A stretch of 61,521 nt of DNA, from contig JADMJD010000016.1 of NCBI GenBank assembly GCA_018780805.1, positions 1-61,521 of the forward strand, in the 5' to 3' direction. The translations under genes and the position numbers were made by a program. The stretch comes from Rubrivivax sp. GTDB lineage: Bacteria > Pseudomonadota > Gammaproteobacteria > Burkholderiales > Burkholderiaceae_C. The notes under the pieces were generated by a model. The model saw only the letters and a program-made list of their open reading frames with translations, did not search any database and was not told where the DNA came from. Shown in pieces: positions 17,605 through 24,713 of the stretch; the first letter of the stretch is position 1, and each line of letters begins with the position of its first letter.

Positions 17605-19980
17605 ATGAACGCCCCCACCTCCACCGCCACGGCCGCCACCTCGCACCGGGTGCCCTTCGGCCAGAAGGTGGCCTTCGGCCTGGGCATGCTGGCCAACCAG
17701 ATGTTCCCGGCCGCCTTGGGCATCTTCATGGTGGTGCTGGTGCAGGACATGGGCTTCCCGGGCTGGATGTGGGGCGTGCTGTTTTTCCTGCCTCGGGTCT
17801 TCGATTCGGTGACCGACCCCATCATGGGTTTCATATCCGACAACACCCGCAGCACCTGGGGCCGGCGCAAGCAGTACGTGTTCATCGGCGCCATCGTGAT
17901 GGGCATCTCCTTCGTCGCGATGTGGCAGCTGCACCGCGCCGATGGCGTGACCTACAACTTCATCTACTTCCTGTGCTGGTCCTTCATCTTCTACACGGGG
18001 CTCACGCTCTTCAGCATCCCGTACGTGGCCATGGGCTACGAGATGAGCGACGACTTCCACGAGCGCACCAGCATCATGGCCGTGGCGCAATGGATCGGCC
18101 AATGGGCCTGGGTCATCGCGCCCTGGTTCTGGGTGGTGATGTACGACCCGAGCTGGTTCGAGAACGCCGACACCGCCACGCGCACGCTGTCGGTCTGGGT
18201 CGGCATTGCGTGCATGCTGCTGGCCATGGTGCCGGCGATCTTCCTGCCCAGCCGCTCCAGCAAGGACGATGCGCACCTGGTGCCGCTGACCCTGGGCAAC
18301 CTGGGCGGCGGCATGAAGGAGATCCTCAAGGGTTTTGTCGAGGCCTTCAGCTCCAAGCCCTTCCGCAAGCTGTGTTTTTCCACCTTCCTGATCTTCAACG
18401 CCTTCAACACGGTGGCGGCGTTTTCGTTTTTCATCGTCGTCTACCACCTGTTCAACGGCAGCACCTCGGCGGCCTGGATCTGGCCCACGCTGTTCGGCAG
18501 CGTCGGCGCCTTGGTGACCACCTTCGCGGTGATCCCCACCGTCGCCTGGATGTCCGGGAAGATGGGCAAGAAAAACGCCTTCATGCTGTCGCAGGGCATT
18601 TCCATCATCGGCTACGTGCTGCTGTGGTTCCTGATGGTGCCGGGCAAGCCCTGGATGTTCATGTTCGCGCTGCCGTTCTTCTCGTTCGGCATCGGCGGCC
18701 TGTTCACGCTGATGATGTCGATGACGGCCGACGTCTGCGACCTCGACGAGCTGGCCACCGGCAAGCGGCGTGAAGGCATCTTCGGTGCCATCTACTGGTG
18801 GATGGTGAAGTTCGGCTTTGCCATCGCCGGGTTGCTCAGCGGCGCCATCATGTCGTTCGTGGCCTTTACACCGGGTGCGCCCGTGCAGCCCGACGGCGCC
18901 GTGGACGGCCTGCGCCTGTTCTATTCCGGCGTGCCCATCGTCGGCACCCTTCTGGCGATGTGGATCATGCGCAACTACGACCTCGACGAGCGCCGCGCGC
19001 GCGAGGTGCACGCCGAGCTGGAGCGGCGCAAACAGCGCGCCAGCGCAGCGTCGTCGCAAGGCTCGGGCGCGCGGCCCTGGCTGGCGGACCACGGCCTGCT
19101 GCTGCCTGGCGCTGCCGCTTCCCCGCTGGCGGGGCAGACCGCCGAGCAGATCCGCGCGCTGTACGCCGAGCAGTTCCAGCGCGGTGTGTACGGCCTGTGT
19201 TTCAGCGCCTACGCCCCCGGCCAGCGCGCCGGCGACCTGCTGTCCGAAGCACAGGTGCACCGACGCATCGACCTGATCGCCCCGCACACCCGCTGGGTGC
19301 GCTCGTTTGCCTGCACCGAAGGCCACGAGTGGATCCCGCGCCTGGCCCACGAGAAGGGCTTGAAGACCATGGTGGGCGCCTGGATCAGCGCGGACCGGGC
19401 GCGCAACGAACGTGAGATCGCCGCGCTGATCGCGCTGGCGCAGCAGGGTGTGGTGAGTGTGGCCGTGGTCGGCAACGAGGTCCTGCTGCGCGGCGAGCTG
19501 CCCGAGGCTGAGTTGCTGGCCTACCTGGCGCGTGTGAAGGCGGCCGTGCCGGAAGACGTGCCCGTGGGCTGTGTGGACGCCTACTTCCAGTTCCTGGAGC
19601 GGCCCGCGCTCACCGCCGCGTGTGACGTGCTGCTGCCCAACTGCTACCCGTTCTGGGAAGGGGCGCACATCGATGTCGCAGCCCAGTACGTGCGCCGCAT
19701 GCACGGCCTGGTGAAGGCCGCGGGTGGCGACAAACCCGTGGTCATCACCGAGACCGGCTGGCCCGGCGCCGGCCAGGCCGTGGCAGGCGCTGTGCCTTCG
19801 GCGGAGAACGCGATGCGCTTCTTCATCGACGTGCAGCAATGGGGCCGCAGCGAGGGCGTCAAGCTCTTCTACTTCTCGTCCTTCGACGAACCCTGGAAGC
19901 TGCAGCAGGAAGGCGAAGTGGGCACCCAGTGGGGCCTGTGGGACAAGGACGAGCGGCCGAAGTACGGGCTGGCCGGCTGA
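17605..19980 (+). CDS. MFS sugar transporter fused to a GH17 glucanase
   Basis: 791-aa single reading frame. Residues about 20-465 form a 12-helix transporter of the GPH/MFS type (FGLGMLANQMFPAALG, RVFDSVTDPIMGFISDNTRSTWGRRK, DVCDLDELATGKRREG). A charged linker (LERRKQRASAAS) leads to a complete GH17 domain at about 500-791 with acid/base Glu625 (VVGNEVLL) and nucleophile Glu716 (ITETGWP). No stop separates the halves. With both MFS termini cytoplasmic, the glucanase should face the cytosol at the exit of the channel and could hydrolyse substrate as it enters. The GH17 part is a paralogue of the gene at 15678-16646. Last gene of the operon. Confidence 0.88.
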   Translation: MNAPTSTATAATSHRVPFGQKVAFGLGMLANQMFPAALGIFMVVLVQDMGFPGWMWGVLFFLPRVFDSVTDPIMGFISDNTRSTWGRRKQYVFIGAIVMGISFVAMWQLHRADGVTYNFIYFLCWSFIFYTGLTLFSIPYVAMGYEMSDDFHERTSIMAVAQWIGQWAWVIAPWFWVVMYDPSWFENADTATRTLSVWVGIACMLLAMVPAIFLPSRSSKDDAHLVPLTLGNLGGGMKEILKGFVEAFSSKPFRKLCFSTFLIFNAFNTVAAFSFFIVVYHLFNGSTSAAWIWPTLFGSVGALVTTFAVIPTVAWMSGKMGKKNAFMLSQGISIIGYVLLWFLMVPGKPWMFMFALPFFSFGIGGLFTLMMSMTADVCDLDELATGKRREGIFGAIYWWMVKFGFAIAGLLSGAIMSFVAFTPGAPVQPDGAVDGLRLFYSGVPIVGTLLAMWIMRNYDLDERRAREVHAELERRKQRASAASSQGSGARPWLADHGLLLPGAAASPLAGQTAEQIRALYAEQFQRGVYGLCFSAYAPGQRAGDLLSEAQVHRRIDLIAPHTRWVRSFACTEGHEWIPRLAHEKGLKTMVGAWISADRARNEREIAALIALAQQGVVSVAVVGNEVLLRGELPEAELLAYLARVKAAVPEDVPVGCVDAYFQFLERPALTAACDVLLPNCYPFWEGAHIDVAAQYVRRMHGLVKAAGGDKPVVITETGWPGAGQAVAGAVPSAENAMRFFIDVQQWGRSEGVKLFYFSSFDEPWKLQQEGEVGTQWGLWDKDERPKYGLAG

Positions 19981-19988
19981 GGATGCGC

Positions 19989-20014
19989 CGGCTGAACCCG
20001 CGCGGGTTCAGCCG
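19989..20014. terminator. Convergent hairpin between glucanase operons
   Basis: A 26-base perfect palindrome (arms CGGCTGAACCCGC and its complement) between the convergent MFS-GH17 and GH30 genes, overlapping the GH30 stop. No T-run follows, so it may be a bidirectional, possibly Rho-assisted, terminator. Confidence 0.5.
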
Positions 20015-21360
20015 CCGGCCGGCAGCTGAAACGTCATCAGCGCGTGCGCGTCCAGCGTCAGCGCCGCGGCCCGGTTGCCCAGGCGCAAGGTGAAGGGCAG
20101 CGCGCTGTCGCTGCGGTTCATCAGCACCACCACGAGGCTGCCATCGGGGTTCACGGCGGCGGTGCATTCCAGCGCCTCGCGCGTGGCGGCGCACAGCACC
20201 CGCTGCGCACCCGGCTGCATGAAGCGCGCAAAGTGCCCCAGCGCCGCAAAGCTGCTTTGCCATTGCAAGGCATCGCGTCCCGCGCTGGCCAGCACCGGGG
20301 CGCTGCAGTAGTTGCCCACGTGGTTGGGCCCACCGTATTCGTCCAACAGCAGGTTCCAGTCGATCCAGCCCACTGTCCAGTGGTTCAGGTCCTGGAGGAT
20401 CGAACGCGCGTAGCGCTCGGCCAGGTGCCATTGCCCGGTGTGCGGCCCGCCTTCCTGGCAGCCTTCGGTGAAGAGCAGGGCCTTGTCCGGCCAGGCGTCG
20501 TGCAACTGCTGCACATGCTCGAAGTGGTCTTCCACGTACCAGTGGAAGCCGGCGCCCCAGACGTACTTCGCGGCCTCGGGGTCGCTATAGACGGTGCCGG
20601 CACGCTGCACCAGCTCGTCGCGGTTGTGGTCGTGCACGACGATCTTCACGTGCGCCAGGCCGGCCGCGTGCAGCGCCGGGCCCAGGTGGTCGCGCACGAA
20701 GTCGCGTTCTTCCTCGGCGCTGTAGAGGCAGGAGTCCCAGCGTTGCGTGGCCTGCGGCTCGTTCTGCACGCTCACGCCCCAGATCGGCACACCTTCGGCG
20801 GCGTAGGCCTGGATGAACTTCACGTAACACTGGGCCCAGGCCGCGCGGCATTCCGGGCGCAGCTGGCCACCGTCGTTCATGCGGCCGGTGGTCTTCATCC
20901 ACGCCGGCGGGCTCCAGGGCGAGGCCAACAGCCGCAGCGGCCGGCAGGCCATCTGCATCGCGGCGCGGATGAAGGGCAGCAGGTGGCGGCGGTCCCGTTC
21001 GATGCTGAAGCTCGTCAGATCGAAGTCGCCGTCCTGCTCCGCGTGCGCGTAGTTGCCCAGGCCGAAATCGCTGCTGCCCATGGGCACGCGGCACAGCGTG
21101 TAGCCGTGGCCGTGCGCCGGGTGAAAGTACGCACGCAGCAGCTCGTCGCCCTGCGCCGGGGGCAGCTGCTGCCAGGTCAGCGCCGCGGCTTCGGTGAAGG
21201 CGCCGCCAAAACCCAGCAGCGTCTGCATGCGCCGGGCGGGGTCGACGAACACCGAAGGCCCTGCCTGGGCAGGGCCTTCGAGCCAGGGGATCACCGGCTG
21301 TTCAGCCAGCCGCTCGCCGCCGTCCCGGCGGCTCAGCCAGCAGCGCAAGCCCGGGTTCAC
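20008..21360 (-). CDS. GH30 beta-glycosidase (beta-1,6-glucanase/glucosylceramidase-like)
   Basis: 450 aa from GTG 21360, which overlaps the stop of the upstream GH17 lipoprotein gene (GTGA). Family GH30 features: GFGGAFTEAAALTW near the N-terminus, SPWSPPAWMKTTGRMNDGG, acid/base Glu201 in SVQNEP and nucleophile Glu299 in LFTEGCQ, then a C-terminal beta domain (VLMNRSDSALPF). No signal peptide is visible. In a beta-1,3-glucan cluster a beta-1,6-debranching activity on laminarin or fungal glucan is likeliest, though GH30 also includes other beta-glycosidases. Confidence 0.88.
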   Translation of the reverse strand: MNPGLRCWLSRRDGGERLAEQPVIPWLEGPAQAGPSVFVDPARRMQTLLGFGGAFTEAAALTWQQLPPAQGDELLRAYFHPAHGHGYTLCRVPMGSSDFGLGNYAHAEQDGDFDLTSFSIERDRRHLLPFIRAAMQMACRPLRLLASPWSPPAWMKTTGRMNDGGQLRPECRAAWAQCYVKFIQAYAAEGVPIWGVSVQNEPQATQRWDSCLYSAEEERDFVRDHLGPALHAAGLAHVKIVVHDHNRDELVQRAGTVYSDPEAAKYVWGAGFHWYVEDHFEHVQQLHDAWPDKALLFTEGCQEGGPHTGQWHLAERYARSILQDLNHWTVGWIDWNLLLDEYGGPNHVGNYCSAPVLASAGRDALQWQSSFAALGHFARFMQPGAQRVLCAATREALECTAAVNPDGSLVVVLMNRSDSALPFTLRLGNRAAALTLDAHALMTFQLPAGG

Positions 21361-23120
21361 TTCGCCCAGTGGATGCCGTCGACGCGGATCTTCGGCAGCC
21401 CGGTGGTGTTCAGCGGCTTGCCGGTGAAAGAGAAGCGGTCGGCGATGATGAAGCGGAAGTTCACCAGCCGCAGGTCCAGCTTCGGGTTGGCCGCCAGGAA
21501 GGCTGACACCGGGATGGACACCTGGCACCACTGGTCGGTGTTGCAGTAGCCGTAGTCGCCTGGGCCGATGGGCAGGAAGACCTCCTGCACCTCGCGGTCC
21601 TCGGTGTCGGTGCTGATGCCGATCTCGATCTTGCCCGGGTAGCTGTCGCTGCGCACCGCGAAGTTCAGGCGGCCATTGGCAAACTCCGACAGGTTCTCGG
21701 TGACGCCCGAGGCCGAGTACTGGAACAGGCCCCAGCCGAAGTCCACCGGGTTGGGCGTGATCTCCCAGCTGCGGCTGCCGTCGCCGGGTGCGGCGGTGCT
21801 GGTGTCTTCGCGGTAGCCCGTCAGCGCAAACGGGTCCCAGCGCAGGCCGGCGGCCACCACCTGGTCGGCCACGGTGGCTTCGGAATACAGCGTGTAGCGG
21901 CCGGCGGTCACGGCGGGGTTGACGGTGGGTGCCACCCACTTCACGGCGTCTGCCGCGGTGTAGCTGCCGGCTTCGCAGGCCCAGGTCACGCCGCAGGTGC
22001 CCAGCGATTGCACGGCGTAGCGCGCCTCGCGCCGCGTGTTGAACAGACCCCAGCCGTCGTCGCCCTGTTTCCAGGGTTCGTCAAAGGCCTGGAACAGGAA
22101 CACCGCCTTCGGGCCCTGCGCGTCGCGCCGGCCTTCCTGTGCCCACTGCTGCAGCGCGTCGAAGTAGATCTTCTGGTTCACGGGGTGGGCGCGGAAGGCC
22201 AGGTTCGGCCCACCGGCGGTGTCCACCGCGGCCCAGCCGGTTTCGCCGATCAACATCGGCAGCGTGCCCAGGTTCAGGTCCACCAGGCCCTTGCGGGCGC
22301 GTTCGAACTGCGATTTGGCCTCGGCGATGGTGGCGTCCATCATGGCCTGTGCGCGTTGTGCCTCCGGCACGTCCTTCTGCCGCCAGTCGTAGGCCGTCGG
22401 GTTGTAGAAGGTGTCGAGGAAGGGGTACACGTGCACCGCAGCGTAGTCCACCACGTCGGCAATCGCGGTGGGCACCGAGGCCCAGAACAGGAAGTTGTCG
22501 TTGGTCGTCACCGGCTGGGTGATGGCGTCGCGAACCTTTTTGATGTACCGGGCCATGTCGGCCACCGGCACCTTGTGCGTGGACCACTCCACCATGGTCT
22601 CGTTGCCCACGCTGACCGTCGCCACGATGTCGCGGAATTGATTGGCCAGCGCGATGCCGGCGTCGAGCTCGGCGATGTTGTCGGCCTCGGCCGCCGGCCC
22701 CGTGATCGGGTTGGGGTAGGTGCCAAGCTGCACCTTCAGGTCGAGGTTGTTGTCGCGGATCACCTCCAGCACCGTGCGCGCAAACGCCCGGCTGCTGAAC
22801 AGCCGGATGCTGCCGATGCCGGTGGCCTGGATGAGGCGCAGGTCCTGCAACACGTTGGCGGGTGTGATGACCTCGCTGCCGAGCTCGGATTCGTTGCGTG
22901 CCGTGCGGTAGGGCGAGTAGTTGACCGCGGCGCGCGTGGTCAGGCTTTGCGGCAGTGCGCGGCGCTCGCTGCTCTGAGAGACGGCGGTGGGCGTGTAGCC
23001 GCCACCGCCGCAGGCCACCAGCGTGGCGGCGGCCAGCGCCACCGTCATGGCGGCGGCCAGCGTGCGGTGCGGGGCGTGTGGGAGGGCGCGGGGCAGCGCG
23101 CGGAGCCAGTGGGGCGTCAT
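21357..23120 (-). CDS. Lipoprotein GH17 glucanase with C-terminal carbohydrate-binding-like domain
   Basis: 587 aa. An N-terminal hydrophobic stretch ends in the lipobox LVAC (Cys37) followed by GGGG, so it should be lipid-anchored. The GH17 barrel (about residues 60-375) carries GNETMVEW (acid/base) and IGETGWA (nucleophile). About residues 385-587 form a beta-rich domain (YTLYSEATVADQ... IRVDGIHWAK) resembling carbohydrate-binding modules. Located outside the inner membrane, it probably trims glucan before uptake. It lies downstream of the beta-barrel gene (19 bases) and upstream of GH30 in one minus-strand operon under operator 2. Confidence 0.88.
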   Translation of the reverse strand: MTPHWLRALPRALPHAPHRTLAAAMTVALAAATLVACGGGGYTPTAVSQSSERRALPQSLTTRAAVNYSPYRTARNESELGSEVITPANVLQDLRLIQATGIGSIRLFSSRAFARTVLEVIRDNNLDLKVQLGTYPNPITGPAAEADNIAELDAGIALANQFRDIVATVSVGNETMVEWSTHKVPVADMARYIKKVRDAITQPVTTNDNFLFWASVPTAIADVVDYAAVHVYPFLDTFYNPTAYDWRQKDVPEAQRAQAMMDATIAEAKSQFERARKGLVDLNLGTLPMLIGETGWAAVDTAGGPNLAFRAHPVNQKIYFDALQQWAQEGRRDAQGPKAVFLFQAFDEPWKQGDDGWGLFNTRREARYAVQSLGTCGVTWACEAGSYTAADAVKWVAPTVNPAVTAGRYTLYSEATVADQVVAAGLRWDPFALTGYREDTSTAAPGDGSRSWEITPNPVDFGWGLFQYSASGVTENLSEFANGRLNFAVRSDSYPGKIEIGISTDTEDREVQEVFLPIGPGDYGYCNTDQWCQVSIPVSAFLAANPKLDLRLVNFRFIIADRFSFTGKPLNTTGLPKIRVDGIHWAK

Positions 23121-23139
23121 GGATGAACCTCGGTCGGAT

Positions 23140-24507
23140 TCAGAACTGGTAGTTGGCTTCGAGCGTCACCCAGTTGCCACGGTTGGCAATGCGGGAGTCG
23201 ACGTTCGAGAAGGCGTCGTGGGCGGGCATGCTCAGCGGCGCCAGGCCCTTGCGGCCATAGGACACGGCATTCACCGAGCCCGACAGGCTCAGGCCGCTGC
23301 CGACGTCGTAGCGCGCGCCCAGGCTGAGGAACAGCGCCGAGTTGCTCTGGCCACGTTCGCTGGGGTTGTCGGTGCTGGCCTTGCCCAGGTAGGTCAGGCC
23401 GGTGTAGGCCACCCACTTCGGGTTGATGTACTTGCGCAGGCCCAGCATCAGGTCGGTCGAGCGGGCCGAATAACCGGGGTTGGGCACGCCATTGGCATCC
23501 ACGCCGCCCCAGTCCACGTTGAAGGGGTTGTTCCACTGCGCCAGCGCGCCGGTGGTCACTGGCACCGCGTAAGAGCCGCTCCAGCGGTTGAAGCGGATGC
23601 CGCCGGACACCTCGTACTCGGTGCCGATCTGGACCTTGCTCAGCAGCATGAACATGCCTTGCCCGCTGCCACCCAGCTGCGGGTCGTCGCGCTCTGGGAA
23701 CGGCGTCAGGCCGGTGAACGGCGCCTTGGCAAAGGCGGCCGGCGGGCCGTTGCGCGACGACTGCAGGATGCCCTCCACCACCAGCGGGCCGCGCGCCCAC
23801 AGCGCCCACAGTTCCAGCAGGTGCGGCTTGTTGCGCTTGAAGTCGGTGTCGCCCTGGTCGTAGGTGGCTTCCAGCACCAGGTTGCCATCGGCCACGAAGA
23901 GTTCGCGCGAGGTGTAGCGCAGTGCGTGGGTCAGGATGCCGTAGGCGGAGCCTGAATCGCTGAAGGCCGTCTGCCCCAGGTCGGACGCATAGGGGTAGTC
24001 CGGCCGGTTCCAGCCACGCGACAGGAAGTTGCCCAGCTGCACGGTGCCGTAGTACTCGTGCTTGAGCGTCAGGCTGCGTTCATAGACCACACCCGGCAGG
24101 TCGGCCTTGCCGTCGCGGTAGCGCTGCGAGTAGGTGCCGGCGAGCGTGAAGCCTTCCGGCAGGTCGATCTTGACGCCCAGGATGGGCTGGATCTGCACGC
24201 TGTCGGTGGTCAGGCCGCCGTACTTCTTGCCGTAGACCAGGTCGTCGGCCCAGATGAAGTGGCGTGCGGCCGTCGGGTCACGTTGGCAGCCTTCGCAGCC
24301 GTTGCTGACGCGGCCGACGCCGACCTTGGCAAAGCCCGTGAGGCTGAAAGGGCCGTACTCGAAGGCCTGGGCCGAGGTGCCAGCGCCCAGGCCCACGGCA
24401 CACACCAGGGCTGCCGCGGCGGCTGGCAGCAGGCTGCGCACAAAGCGTTGCGGCTGCGCCGGCTGCTGGGCCAGGCTGCCCCGTGGACGGGTGATTTGTT
24501 GCTGCAT
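23140..24507 (-). CDS. Outer-membrane beta-barrel protein (glucan-cluster porin)
   Basis: 455 aa. The start ATG 24507 gives a long signal peptide ending AQA before FEYGPFSLTG. The mature protein consists of alternating amphipathic strands (GLRKYINPKWVAYTG, GNWVTLEANYQF) and ends in Phe, the C-terminal signature of BAM-inserted barrels. It resembles uncharacterised DUF1302/porin-like barrels rather than TonB receptors: no plug domain. First gene of the minus-strand operon with GH17 and GH30; operator 2 lies 34 bases upstream of its ATG. Likely role: diffusion of beta-gluco-oligosaccharides across the outer membrane. Confidence 0.8.
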   Translation of the reverse strand: MQQQITRPRGSLAQQPAQPQRFVRSLLPAAAAALVCAVGLGAGTSAQAFEYGPFSLTGFAKVGVGRVSNGCEGCQRDPTAARHFIWADDLVYGKKYGGLTTDSVQIQPILGVKIDLPEGFTLAGTYSQRYRDGKADLPGVVYERSLTLKHEYYGTVQLGNFLSRGWNRPDYPYASDLGQTAFSDSGSAYGILTHALRYTSRELFVADGNLVLEATYDQGDTDFKRNKPHLLELWALWARGPLVVEGILQSSRNGPPAAFAKAPFTGLTPFPERDDPQLGGSGQGMFMLLSKVQIGTEYEVSGGIRFNRWSGSYAVPVTTGALAQWNNPFNVDWGGVDANGVPNPGYSARSTDLMLGLRKYINPKWVAYTGLTYLGKASTDNPSERGQSNSALFLSLGARYDVGSGLSLSGSVNAVSYGRKGLAPLSMPAHDAFSNVDSRIANRGNWVTLEANYQF

Positions 24508-24540
24508 GGGACGGGCCACCTTGGGCTGGAGTGAATGCGT

Positions 24541-24554
24541 TGAAAGCGCTTTCA
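24541..24554. promoter_or_regulatory. LacI-type operator 2 (porin-GH17-GH30 operon)
   Basis: Perfect TGAAAGCGCTTTCA. On the minus strand it follows TATTCT (-10) by one base, with TTGACG 18 bases further upstream as -35, the same architecture as operator 1. Confidence 0.85.
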
Positions 24555-24654
24555 CAGAATACGGTCGCCGGTGCCGCCGCGTCAACGCACACACGCTGCG
24601 TGTTTACCCTCGCGCCTGCTGCGGGCCTGGATTCGGGTAAACGCGGGATCATTC

Positions 24655-24668
24655 TGAAAGCGCTTTCA
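24655..24668. promoter_or_regulatory. LacI-type operator 3 (GH81 gene)
   Basis: Perfect TGAAAGCGCTTTCA, 45 bases upstream of the GH81 ATG and centred 114 bases from operator 2 across the divergent promoter region, so the two sites could be bridged by a looping repressor. Confidence 0.85.
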
Positions 24669-24713
24669 GAAACAATGGCCCGGCAGGCAGTTTCTGCACC
24701 TGAAGGGGAATCC

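Noticed and set aside
17395..19839. 814-aa open frame antisense to the MFS-GH17 gene
   Set aside because: His/Gly/Arg-rich composition typical of antisense frames in GC-rich genes, no domain pattern, and completely covered by a well-supported gene.
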